Positions 26,694-34,533 of a DNA stretch of 64,000 nucleotides are shown here, one piece after another; positions within the stretch are counted from its first letter, which is position 1; every line of letters starts with the position of its first letter. Under the pieces are notes generated by a model. It made no database searches. It was given only the letters and a program-made list of their open reading frames with translations, and was not told the DNA's origin. Both the position numbers and the translations under genes were made by a program. Source of the DNA: Bradyrhizobium sp. CSS354 (lineage in GTDB: Bacteria; Pseudomonadota; Alphaproteobacteria; Rhizobiales; Xanthobacteraceae). Location: assembly GCF_029051725.1 (NCBI RefSeq), contig NZ_JAACFU010000008.1, positions 248,001 through 312,000 of the forward strand, in the 5' to 3' direction.

Positions 26694-28196
26694 ATGCGAG
26701 AGGAACGTTCGCCCATCCTTGAACTTCAGGGCATCACGAAGAGCTTCGGCGGCGTCGAGGCGCTTCGTGGTGTCGACTTTGCGCTTCTCCCCGGCGAGAT
26801 CCATGGTCTCGTCGGCGAGAACGGCGCGGGAAAAAGCACGCTGATGAAGATCATCGCCGGCGTGCACACCGAATTCTCCGGCCGCTTCCTGATCGACGGA
26901 CAGGAGACGCATTTCCGCTCGGCCCGCGACGCGCACAGCGCCGGCATCGCCATGGTGCACCAGGAGCTCTCCGTCGCGCCGGACCTCACGGTCGCGGAGA
27001 ACGTGTTCCTGGGCAACCAGCCGACTAACCGGCTCGGTCTCGTACAATGGCGGCGGATGGCGCGCGAGGCCGGCGAGCAGCTCGCCCGCTTCGGTATCGA
27101 CGTCGATCCGATGTCGAGGCTCGGCGACCTCCCGATCGGACTTCAGCAGCTGATCGAGATCGCGCGCGTGCTGTTCTCCGGCGCGCGCATCGTCATCCTG
27201 GACGAGCCGACGTCCGCCCTCTCGCCGCCCGAAGTCGAGCGGCTGTTCGCGACGCTGCGGCGGCTGCGCGAGGAAGGCACGGCGATCGTCTTCATCTCGC
27301 ATTTCATCGAGGACATCTTGCGCGTGTCCGACACGGTGACCGTGTTCCGCAACGGGCGGAAGGTCGCGGAGACGGCAAGTGCTGCGACTAGCAAGGGCGC
27401 GCTGATCGAGGCCATGATCGGCCGCGGCGGCGAAGCGCTCGAGCACAGCTACAGCGACGATCTGATGCTGCCGCGGCCAAGCGACAGCTCGGTGGTCCTG
27501 AAGGTCGACCAGCTGTCGCTAGCCCGCAGCCTGAAGGACATCTCCTTCGAGGCGCGCGCCGGCGAAGTGCTTGGCATCTACGGCTTCATGGGCTGCGGCC
27601 AGCAGGAATTGTCGCGCATCTTGTTCGGCAAGCTGAAGCCGGACGGCGGCACGCTCGCGGTCGAGGGCAAGCCCAAAAGCTTCGCCAGCACGGCTGCGGC
27701 GCGGCGCGCCGGCGTGGCGCTGGTTCCGGAGAGCCGGCGCGACATGCTGTTTCACCAGGAGCCGGTCTACAAGAACATCTCGATCAGCATTCTCGATCGC
27801 ATCTCGGCGCTGCTGCTCAAGCCGGCGCAGGAGCGCGACATCGCGAAGCGCCAGGTCGAGCAGCTCCAGATCAGGCCGCCGGTCGTCGGCCTTGATCTCG
27901 GCATGCTCTCCGGCGGCAATCAGCAGAAAGTCGCGCTGGCGAAATGGCTGACCTATCCGCCAAAACTGCTGGTGCTGTGCGAGCCCACCCGCGGCATGGA
28001 TGTCGGCGCCAAGAACGACGTCATCAACATCGTCCGCGATCTCCGCGCCAAAGGGCTCGCGATCATCGTGCTGTCGACCGAGCCGGAAACGGTGCTGTCG
28101 CTGGCCGACCGCATCCTCGTGCTCAAGCGCGGCGCATTGGTGCGGGAGTTCACGAACGAGCCGGTCAGCAAGGACCGCCTGCTGGAAGCGGCGTGA
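26694..28196 (+). CDS. Sugar ABC transporter ATP-binding protein, RbsA type (tandem ATPase domains)
   Basis: The 500-residue protein has two fused ATPase domains. The first has Walker A GENGAGKST (near residue 45), signature region IGLQQLIEIARVLFSGA and Walker B IVILDEPTSALSPPEV. The second has the degenerate Walker A GFMGCGQQELS typical of RbsA and a good signature LSGGNQQKVALAKWL with Walker B LLVLCEPTRGMDVG. It powers import with the permease downstream (12 bases away). Domain order and length are standard for the family. Confidence 0.95.
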   Translation: MREERSPILELQGITKSFGGVEALRGVDFALLPGEIHGLVGENGAGKSTLMKIIAGVHTEFSGRFLIDGQETHFRSARDAHSAGIAMVHQELSVAPDLTVAENVFLGNQPTNRLGLVQWRRMAREAGEQLARFGIDVDPMSRLGDLPIGLQQLIEIARVLFSGARIVILDEPTSALSPPEVERLFATLRRLREEGTAIVFISHFIEDILRVSDTVTVFRNGRKVAETASAATSKGALIEAMIGRGGEALEHSYSDDLMLPRPSDSSVVLKVDQLSLARSLKDISFEARAGEVLGIYGFMGCGQQELSRILFGKLKPDGGTLAVEGKPKSFASTAAARRAGVALVPESRRDMLFHQEPVYKNISISILDRISALLLKPAQERDIAKRQVEQLQIRPPVVGLDLGMLSGGNQQKVALAKWLTYPPKLLVLCEPTRGMDVGAKNDVINIVRDLRAKGLAIIVLSTEPETVLSLADRILVLKRGALVREFTNEPVSKDRLLEAA

Positions 28197-28208
28197 CGGA
28201 GAAGCATC

Positions 28209-29237
28209 ATGGCGAGCAGTGACACGGCTTTGGCGGCGGGGCAGCGGACGCGAGGGCTTGCGCCGTTCCTGCGCTCGCAGATGCGCAACATCGCTCCGTT
28301 TCTGACGCTGATCTTCCTGTCCGGCTTCTTTGCGCTGGCCAGCCCCTCCTTCGCGACGCTGGACAATCTCGGCAATATCCTGACGCAGGTGTCAGTCACA
28401 GGGATCATCGCCGTCGGCCTCACCTTCGTGATCCTCTGCGCGGAGATCGACCTCTCGATCGCCAGCATCGCCAACGTTACGGGCATCGCGGTCGCCTACT
28501 TCACGCTCCAGGAATCCTACGTTAACATTCCCAACATTCCCCTGCCCGGCGCCGCCGCGATCCTGCTGGCCATTTTGCTCTGCGCGTTTCTCGGCCTCGT
28601 CAATGCGCTCGGCCTGACCGTGATCGGCATCCCCTCCTTCATCATGACCCTGGCGATGATGCAGATCGCAGCCGGCATCTCGGCACTGCTGGTGCGCGGC
28701 CAGATCGCCTACAAGGTGCCCGGCGTGATCACCACGCTCGGCTCGGGCTCGCTCGGCGGCATCCCATGGATCGTCATCGTCGCCGCGATCATGCTGCTCG
28801 GCGGACATCTGGTGCTGACCTACACGCGCTTCGGCCGCTACGTCTACATGGTCGGCGGCAACCGCGAGGCGGCCGAATATTCCGGCCTCAACGTCAAGCT
28901 CATCCTCGGCGCGGTCATGGTGATCTCGGCGGTCTGCTCCGGTATCGGCGGCATGCTCGGCGTCGCCCATTTCGGCAGCGCGCAGCAGAACGAGTTCGAT
29001 ACCTATTTGCTCGACTCCATCGCCGCCGTCGTCGTCGGCGGCACCAGCCTGTTCGGCGGCCGCGGCGGCATCGGCAACACCATCGTCGGGTTGTTCGTTC
29101 TCGGCGTTCTCAATAACGGCCTCGACCACGTCAACATCGACAGCTTCCTGAAGATCCTGATCCGCGGCCTGATCCTGCTGGCGGCGCTGGTGATCAATGT
29201 CTATGCGCAGCGGCTGAGGGAAAAGGCGGTGGAATAG
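28209..29237 (+). CDS. Sugar ABC transporter permease, RbsC type
   Basis: The 342-residue inner-membrane protein has about nine to ten spans. It carries the RbsC-family motifs GIIAVGLTFVILCAEIDLSI, the EAAY-like GNREAAEYSGLNV coupling region, and GGTSLFGGRGGIGNTIVGLF near the end. It is the third gene of the operon. The dispersed 26-bp element follows its stop codon. Substrate unknown, as for the binding protein. Confidence 0.95.
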   Translation: MASSDTALAAGQRTRGLAPFLRSQMRNIAPFLTLIFLSGFFALASPSFATLDNLGNILTQVSVTGIIAVGLTFVILCAEIDLSIASIANVTGIAVAYFTLQESYVNIPNIPLPGAAAILLAILLCAFLGLVNALGLTVIGIPSFIMTLAMMQIAAGISALLVRGQIAYKVPGVITTLGSGSLGGIPWIVIVAAIMLLGGHLVLTYTRFGRYVYMVGGNREAAEYSGLNVKLILGAVMVISAVCSGIGGMLGVAHFGSAQQNEFDTYLLDSIAAVVVGGTSLFGGRGGIGNTIVGLFVLGVLNNGLDHVNIDSFLKILIRGLILLAALVINVYAQRLREKAVE

Positions 29238-29257
29238 CCGCCCCTCAAAACAAAAAG

Positions 29258-29283
29258 CGCGAAAACAACCCCATGCACAGTAG
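29258..29283 (+). repeat. Dispersed 26-bp element downstream of the permease gene (copy 2)
   Basis: This is identical (reverse complement in window coordinates) to 15629-15654. It begins 20 bases after the permease stop, behind an A-rich run, and points the same way relative to the gene as copy 1. There is no classical stem at this copy. Confidence 0.8.
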
Positions 29284-29427
29284 ATAGCGTGAGGGAATTC
29301 AACGAGTTACAAAAACCCGAACTCATGTAGACGTCACCGTGGCGGCGTTTGAATCGTCGGGCAAAACAGGCGCAGGATGTCATCGTGGCGGTCTACGCGG
29401 GTCGGCTCCGGACAGCGCCCCAACCTC

Positions 29428-29507
29428 CGTCATTGCGAGCGCAGCGAAGCAATCCAGACTGCCGCCGCGGAACGATTCTGGATTGCTTCGCTGCGCTCGC
29501 AATGACG
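29428..29507. repeat. Perfect 31-bp inverted repeat, Bradyrhizobium-type palindromic element
   Basis: Arms 29428-29458 and 29477-29507 are exact reverse complements with an 18-base GC-rich loop. The arms begin CGTCATTGCGAGCGCAGCG. I recall such elements as abundant intergenic repeats in Bradyrhizobium and Rhodopseudomonas. It lies between the convergent permease and ATC-hydrolase-like genes and could serve as a bidirectional terminator or mRNA stabiliser. Confidence 0.93.
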
Positions 29508-29565
29508 ATGTGGTAACAGTGGGCGATCCGATCGCAGAGCACGATCAGGCGGCTTACCTCTCCGC

Positions 29566-30258
29566 CTACTCATCCAGAGCAAGCCGCGAGAACCGGAAAT
29601 TGCAATGGCTCGCACCGCCCGCGAGTGTTTGAGTCCTCTCCAGGCGGATGCCTCGCGCTGCGTAGGCGACGAAATCGAGCCCGCAGATGTTCGGCAGAAT
29701 GTCCTTGTCGCCATGGCGCGCCGCGAGTTTGCAGAAGCCACAAGCCTTGTAGTTGATCCCGAACTCGAACTTGTCGTCCGTATCAGGCTCGACGAAATCG
29801 TAGACGAAGTCTTCCGGAAATTCGGTCTGATGGCTCTCGGTCGCGCTTCTTGCTGCCTGCTCCCGTAGCAAGGCCTGGTTCTCCGGCGACATGAACTGAC
29901 GACCCGAGGCGAGACGTTCCGCTTCCGATACGGTGAGCAATTGCGCCTTGTAGGTTTCCCGCTCGATCTCGCCTATCACAGGCAGCGGCACGCCGTGACG
30001 CCGCAGCACCCGGCTGATCGCCGTGAAGCCCATGAGACGCATGAAGAAATCGCTCATGCGGCTCGCCGCGCCGCCAACATAGGGCATCTGGGTGAGCACG
30101 ATTTCGAATTCGTCCATCAACTCCTGCCTGATCCCGTCGATCCCGGAAAGTTGCGCGCGCTCGCGCAACATCGCTTCGGCCAGGTCGAGCCGCTCGCGCA
30201 TGGCGGCCTCCATTGCACCGCGATGCGCTTCGTAAAACGGATGGATGATTTCAGCCAT
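29566..30258 (-). CDS. L-2-amino-thiazoline-4-carboxylate hydrolase family protein
   Basis: The 230-residue protein has the C-terminal pattern of the ATC_hydrolase family, including GINYKACGFCKLAARHGDKD and ICGLDFVAYAARGIRLERT. It ends with a G-A-S-H-C-x-F-R-F motif. The family founder converts 2-amino-thiazoline-4-carboxylate to S- or N-carbamoyl-cysteine. Conserved cysteines in KACGFCKLA and SHCNFRF are candidates for catalysis. It is the second gene of a pair behind the Rid protein (42 bases). The true substrate is uncertain, since the family is broad. Confidence 0.8.
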   Translation of the reverse strand: MAEIIHPFYEAHRGAMEAAMRERLDLAEAMLRERAQLSGIDGIRQELMDEFEIVLTQMPYVGGAASRMSDFFMRLMGFTAISRVLRRHGVPLPVIGEIERETYKAQLLTVSEAERLASGRQFMSPENQALLREQAARSATESHQTEFPEDFVYDFVEPDTDDKFEFGINYKACGFCKLAARHGDKDILPNICGLDFVAYAARGIRLERTQTLAGGASHCNFRFSRLALDE

Positions 30259-30300
30259 GGGACACCTGATATGATTGGTTCATTGCAAAGTCGGCTGGTT

Positions 30301-30693
30301 TCACTCCGCGGCGACCGCCTCGATCTCCAGCAGCCATTTGCTGTCGACGGTCTCGACGATCACGACCGTCAGCGCGGGCTGGTGCTCGCCCAGCATCGCG
30401 CGACGAATGGAGCGGTTGGCGACGAGCTGATTGCGGTCGGTCAGGAACGTGGTGACCTTGACCAGATGCGCGACGCCAAGGCCGGCGGCGGCGAGCACCT
30501 CGATCAAATTGCGCCAGGCCTGTTCGCACTGCGCCTCAAAACCGTCAGGAACGGCGCCGTCGGACCTCTCGGGCACCTGGCCGCTGATGAACAACAGGCG
30601 GCGATGCTGCGTCAGTTCAAGTCCCATGCAGTAACCGCCGGCGGGAGCGTGGACCGTTGCGGGATTGTGGCTGACGATGTGAGCTGGGGGCAT
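30301..30693 (-). CDS. RidA/YjgF-superfamily protein lacking the catalytic arginine
   Basis: The 130-residue protein starts MPPAHIVSHNPATVHAPAGG and has the Rid fold motifs LLFISGQVPE, AWRNLIEVLAAAGLG and VTTFLTDRNQ. In RidA the enamine/imine deaminase arginine lies in a P-A-R-(S/T) motif. Here that reads PALTVVIVE, with Leu in place of Arg. It is therefore probably not a classical 2-aminoacrylate deaminase. It is cotranscribed with the ATC-hydrolase-like gene and divergent from the LysR gene. The start at ATG 30693 was chosen by family length. Confidence 0.85.
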   Translation of the reverse strand: MPPAHIVSHNPATVHAPAGGYCMGLELTQHRRLLFISGQVPERSDGAVPDGFEAQCEQAWRNLIEVLAAAGLGVAHLVKVTTFLTDRNQLVANRSIRRAMLGEHQPALTVVIVETVDSKWLLEIEAVAAE

Positions 30694-30818
30694 AGGGTTT
30701 CTCCGGATTGCGGATCGACCGTATCCGGCGCCATCACCGCTACGCAAAGCATCATTGCTGCGGCTCAGCGCAAGAAAATCTATTGCAAGGCCATGGCCCA
30801 TCAGTGTCAAAAGGAGCG

Positions 30819-31436
30819 ATGACCTACATCCTTCCACCACTCAACGCGCTCCGCGCGTTCGAAGCCGCCGCGCGGCATCTCAGCTTCAAGCTGGCCGCAC
30901 ACGAGCTGCACGTGACCCCCGCCGCCGTGGGGCAGCAGGTCAAGGCGCTGGAGGCGCGCCTCGGCGTGCAGCTGTTCGAGCGGCTGCATAAGCAGCTCAT
31001 CCTCACCGTCGCCGGTCAGGCTTATTTGCCCGGCGTATCCGAAGGCTTTCGCCACATTGCGGAGGCGACCTCGCAATTGAAACCGGCAGGTGCGGTGCTG
31101 CTGCAATTGGGCGTCCATGGCAGCTTCGACCTCCGCCGCCTCGATCTGGCAGCGTTTCGCAGCACGCATGCGGAGATCGGCTTGTTGCATCCGGCCGGCC
31201 TGCACGAGCTGATCGAGGGCAAGGTCGACCTGCTGATCGCCCGCGGACTGGGCCACCATCCGGGCTATCGCTGCGACCGGATCGATGAAGGATCGGGTTT
31301 GGGCGATTGGCTCGTTGCGCCCGAAGGCACCGCGGATTGCCCGGAGGTCGAAGGCTTCCGCGACTGGCTGCGCGCCTTGCCGGCCGAGAACGCAAACCGC
31401 CGCCCTCGTCTGGTCGGTGTCAGACGACAGGCTTGA
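30819..31436 (+). CDS. LysR-family regulator (GcvA-like), internally shortened
   Basis: ATG 30819 follows AAGGAG. The N-terminal HTH is intact: LPPLNALRAFEAAARHLSFK, then HVTPAAVGQQVKALEARLGV. The effector domain begins normally but jumps from HPGYRCDRIDEGSG straight to a GcvA-type C-terminal piece (LVAPEGTADCPEVEGFRDWL). The total is 205 residues against about 300 for the family, so roughly 90-100 residues of the middle domain are missing. It is divergent from the Rid/ATC-hydrolase pair. It may be a DNA-binding remnant that cannot sense ligand, or a decaying gene. Confidence 0.8.
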   Translation: MTYILPPLNALRAFEAAARHLSFKLAAHELHVTPAAVGQQVKALEARLGVQLFERLHKQLILTVAGQAYLPGVSEGFRHIAEATSQLKPAGAVLLQLGVHGSFDLRRLDLAAFRSTHAEIGLLHPAGLHELIEGKVDLLIARGLGHHPGYRCDRIDEGSGLGDWLVAPEGTADCPEVEGFRDWLRALPAENANRRPRLVGVRRQA

Positions 31437-31494
31437 CCGGCAATCCATAGCCTTGCCGGGGCCCCGTTTGATGGGTCGGGGAAACAGGAGCACG

Positions 31495-31695
31495 ATGTCA
31501 TCATCGCGGTTGTGGTGTCAGTGGCAGTTAGCTGCCGTGACACCTCCAGCCATAACGCTGCTGCTCTCCACCTCCTTCACGTCCGATGCAATTGCTAAAT
31601 CGGGTGCGAGCGTGGTCCATCACCATGGCAACAACGACTGGGTAACGGCGGCGGCGATTGGCACCCCCAACGGCAAGGACGACAGAGGCCGCTAA
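31495..31695 (+). CDS. Possible 66-residue exported protein (weak)
   Basis: ATG 31495 is preceded by AGGAGCACG. The product starts MSSSRLWCQWQLAAVTPPAI, has a short hydrophobic segment (residues ~13-32) ending SDAIA, and a His/Asn/Gly-rich tail (VVHHHGNNDW). That shape resembles small exported rhizobial proteins, but no family is recognised and the hydrophobic segment is weak. It lies between the LysR gene and the tandem small RNAs. Confidence 0.3.
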   Translation: MSSSRLWCQWQLAAVTPPAITLLLSTSFTSDAIAKSGASVVHHHGNNDWVTAAAIGTPNGKDDRGR

Positions 31696-31724
31696 ACATT
31701 TTTCGGCAGCACGGCAGTTGAAGC

Positions 31725-31828
31725 AGCTCGCCGGTTACCAATTTTCCGACGCTCATCCCCAAGTGGGTAATGCAGTCCAGTCGGGCCCCAGCTCTTCCCC
31801 ATTGCCCCCGGAGCTGGGGCTCATTTTT
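31725..31828 (+). ncRNA. Candidate small RNA, unit 1 of a tandem pair
   Basis: This unit of about 100 bases ends in a hairpin (GCCCCAGCTC at 31785-31794 pairing with 31811-31820) and a T run (31824-31828). An internal C-rich segment, TCCCCAAGTGGG (31756-31767), could pair with ribosome-binding sites. The first ~50 bases match unit 2 at about three of four positions. The boundaries are approximate, and no protein reading of the unit is credible. The setting downstream of a LysR gene resembles the AbcR/alpha-r15 family, but membership is inferred. Confidence 0.5.
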
Positions 31829-31842
31829 GTTCGGCTAGGAAC

Positions 31843-31952
31843 GACTTGCCGATTGCCGATTTCTCCCGCGCCTCTCCCCAAGCGGGCAGTCTGCTTCGCC
31901 AAGGCAGCTCAACAGCCCCAGCTTCACCGGTCCTGAAGCTGGGGTCCCTTTT
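31843..31952 (+). ncRNA. Candidate small RNA, unit 2 of a tandem pair
   Basis: This is a paralogue of unit 1, offset by 118-119 bases. CTTGCCGATTGCCGATTT (from 31845) matches CTCGCCGGTTACCAATTT (from 31727), and TCCCCAAGCGGG (31875-31886) matches TCCCCAAGTGGG. It ends in its own hairpin (CCCCAGCTTC 31916-31925 with 31935-31944) and a TTTT run (31949-31952). Two independent terminators on similar units imply two separate transcripts. Confidence 0.5.
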
Positions 31953-32121
31953 GCTGTCTCAATTGCCTCCGCACCTGGCCGTATCTTCCTGAGCGCGTCG
32001 CGAAACGCGCTGGCCGAAGCCGCAACCCTGAAGCAGTGAGCCTGACGTATTGAAATCCGATGTGTACCTATGGTAGATTTCTACTTTTTCCCGATAGTTC
32101 TTTGTGCCAGGGAGAACATCC

Positions 32122-32433
32122 ATGCGAAGCTCTCGCGCAATCCTTTATGCCCAACGTCTTAGCGCACTCACTTCTCAGCTCTCCAAATTGGAATATCTTC
32201 GAGATGTAGTCGAAGAAGCAGAGCGAAGCGCCCGCGGTGTGCCTCCATTACGCTTGACACATCCTGCTTCGCGCCGCCTTCGAAGTCGTGAACCAGGCGC
32301 CCTGTCTGTCCGCCTCCGTCGCCGCACGCCACCGAGCTGGAATGCAGGAGCTATCGGCCCCCCTGACAACGACAACCAAGTCGATCGGACTTTGCTGGAG
32401 CCATTCCCCGACGGATGGTGGGCTTCCCCCTAA
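32122..32433 (+). CDS. Hypothetical basic protein, 103 residues
   Basis: ATG 32122 follows AGGGAGA at good spacing. The product begins MRSSRAILYAQRLSALTSQL, a helix-forming segment through VVEEAERSARG. It then becomes Arg/Pro-rich and ends LLEPFPDGWWASP. No family is recognised. The second half has the composition of unconstrained high-GC sequence, so the gene may be real only in part. It is convergent with the peptide-ABC operon. Confidence 0.4.
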   Translation: MRSSRAILYAQRLSALTSQLSKLEYLRDVVEEAERSARGVPPLRLTHPASRRLRSREPGALSVRLRRRTPPSWNAGAIGPPDNDNQVDRTLLEPFPDGWWASP

Positions 32434-32516
32434 AGCCTCTCCAAGCGCTAGCTTGACAAACAAATCGGATCAATGCCCGAGAGACGCTCCCTCATTCGGA
32501 GATTCGAAGCGGCCAC

Positions 32517-33560
32517 TCAGGGTAACGGTGATGGAGCGAAGCTCGCCGCAGCAATCTCCTCGCTTCGCCAACACCTCACCGCGTGCCCGTCCACCCGCGT
32601 CTCCAGCACCGGCCCCGGCTCGCTCCGACACACAGCTTCCGCGTAACGGCACCGCGGACTGAACGCGCATCCGTTCGGCGGATTGAGCGGATTGGGAAGG
32701 TCGCCGCCTGTCGTCGCCAGCGGTGCATGGCGCAAGGGATCGGGGATGGCGGCGATCAGGGCTTGCGTGTAGGGGTGCGCGGGCCGCTCGAAGATCTCGC
32801 GCCAGTGGCCGTTCTCGACGATGCGGCCGAGATACATCACGGCGACCTTGTCGCTCATGTGCTCGACGACGCCGAGATCGTGGCTGATCATGATGTAGGA
32901 GAGACCGAGCGTTTCCTTCAATTCCAGCAGCAGATTGATGATCTGGGCACGGATCGAGACATCGAGCGCCGAGACCGGTTCGTCGCAGATGACGATCCTG
33001 GGATTGAGGATCAGCGCACGCGCAATGCCGATGCGCTGGCGCTGGCCGCCGGAGAATTCATGCGGATAGCGGTCGGCCTGCTCCGGCCGCAGGCCCACAT
33101 GCCGCAGCATCTTCGCGACGCGGTCCTCGATCTCGCTCTTGGCCGTGACGCCATGCACACGCAGGGGATCTTCCAGCGTACGACGAACGGTCTGGCGCGG
33201 ATTGAGCGAGGCGTAGGGATCCTGAAACACAATTTGCACGATGCGGGCCAGCGCCTTTCGATCGACGGATGGCCGGTTCGTCACGACCTGTCCGTCCAGC
33301 ACGATGCGGCCGCGCGTCGGCGTCAGGAGACCGAGGATCGACAATGCGACCGTCGACTTGCCGGAGCCGGACTCGCCGACGAGGCCGAGGCATTCGCCCC
33401 GCTTCAAGGTGAGATCGACGCCGTCGACGGCACGGAGCAGCCGACGGCCGCGCCCCAGCAGGCCACCTCCGAGCGGAAAGTGGACCGCGAGATCCCTGAC
33501 GCTGAGAATGACATCGTCGTCCGGCCGTGTCTCACCCAACCTGTCTTGCGGCTCATGCAT
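32517..33560 (-). CDS. Oligopeptide-type ABC transporter ATPase, DppF/OppF type
   Basis: The 347-residue ATPase has Walker A GESGSGKST, signature FSGGQRQRIGIARAL and Walker B IVICDEPVSALDVSI. It also has the C-terminal oligopeptide-transporter Cys pattern (CAFSPRCRYAEAVC). The start MHEPQDRLGE (33560) overlaps the stop of the preceding ATPase gene by eight bases. It is the last gene of a binding protein-B-C-D-F operon. The class covers peptides, nickel, glutathione and opines, so the substrate is not assigned. Confidence 0.93.
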   Translation of the reverse strand: MHEPQDRLGETRPDDDVILSVRDLAVHFPLGGGLLGRGRRLLRAVDGVDLTLKRGECLGLVGESGSGKSTVALSILGLLTPTRGRIVLDGQVVTNRPSVDRKALARIVQIVFQDPYASLNPRQTVRRTLEDPLRVHGVTAKSEIEDRVAKMLRHVGLRPEQADRYPHEFSGGQRQRIGIARALILNPRIVICDEPVSALDVSIRAQIINLLLELKETLGLSYIMISHDLGVVEHMSDKVAVMYLGRIVENGHWREIFERPAHPYTQALIAAIPDPLRHAPLATTGGDLPNPLNPPNGCAFSPRCRYAEAVCRSEPGPVLETRVDGHAVRCWRSEEIAAASFAPSPLP

Positions 33561-34533
33561 GGTGGTGACACCTGACCAGACCGCCGGGGTCGAGCAAATC
33601 CGCTCCCGGCGCGGTGGTCCGGCAAATATCGGTCGCCTGCGCGCAACGCGGATTGAACCGGCAGCCGTCGGGGAAATTCGTGATGGCCGGGACCACACCC
33701 GCGATCTCCGTCAGCCGGGTGCGGCCAAGGGCTGCGCGACTGCCGAGCCGCGGCAGCGAGGCGACCAGGCCTCGCGTATAGGGGTGCGAGGGCGCCCGAA
33801 ATATATCGGCCGAGCCGCGCTCCTCGACGATACGGCCGGCATACATCACGGCCACCCGGCGACAGACATTGGCGACCAGCCCCAGATCGTGGCTTATCAT
33901 CAGGATTGCGGTCCCCCGCTCGGCGCAAAGATTCCGCATCAGCTCGATGATTTCGGCTTGCACGGTCACGTCGAGTGCCGTTGTCGGCTCGTCGGCGATC
34001 AGGAGATCCGGACCGCAGGCGAGCGCGATGGCAATCATCACGCGCTGGCGCATGCCGCCGGACAGCTGGTGCGGGTAGTCCTTCACGCGCCGCTCCGGCG
34101 CGGGAACGCGGACGCTCGCCAGCGCCTCGACCGCCAGTCTGTCGGCTTCCCGCCAGCTCTTGCCCTTGTGCAGCACGAACATTTCTGCGATCTGCCGGCC
34201 CACCGGCGAGACCGGGTTCAGCGCCGTCATCGGCTCCTGGAAGATCATGGCGATGCGATTGCCGCGCAGATCGCGTTGCCTGGCGGCTGAAAGGTGCTGG
34301 ATCTCCCGCCCTTCAAACCGGATGACGCCGCCGCCGATCGACAAGGGCTGCCGCAACAGGCCAATCAAGGCGAGCGCCGTGATGCTCTTGCCGCAGCCGG
34401 ATTCGCCGACGAGGCCGAAGGTCTCGCCGCGATCGATGCGGAACGAAATGCCCTCGGCCGCCGCAACGCGCCTCGAGCCATCGTCGAGATCGATGCGCAA
34501 ATCCTCGACTTCGATCAGCGGCGCGCCCGTCAT
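33553..34533 (-). CDS. Oligopeptide-type ABC transporter ATPase, DppD/OppD type
   Basis: The 326-residue protein starts MTGAPLIEVEDLRIDLDDGS. It has Walker A GESGCGKS, signature LSGGMRQRVMIAIAL, Walker B LLIADEPTTALDVTV and the C-terminal CRFNPRCAQATDIC cysteines. The start overlaps the permease stop as ATGA and the stop overlaps the next start, so expression is coupled along the operon. Confidence 0.94.
   Translation of the reverse strand: MTGAPLIEVEDLRIDLDDGSRRVAAAEGISFRIDRGETFGLVGESGCGKSITALALIGLLRQPLSIGGGVIRFEGREIQHLSAARQRDLRGNRIAMIFQEPMTALNPVSPVGRQIAEMFVLHKGKSWREADRLAVEALASVRVPAPERRVKDYPHQLSGGMRQRVMIAIALACGPDLLIADEPTTALDVTVQAEIIELMRNLCAERGTAILMISHDLGLVANVCRRVAVMYAGRIVEERGSADIFRAPSHPYTRGLVASLPRLGSRAALGRTRLTEIAGVVPAITNFPDGCRFNPRCAQATDICRTTAPGADLLDPGGLVRCHHHA

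Noticed and set aside
26085..27446. A 453-codon minus-strand open frame over the sugar ABC genes
   Set aside because: It is a shadow of the binding-protein and RbsA-type genes, both with strong motifs.
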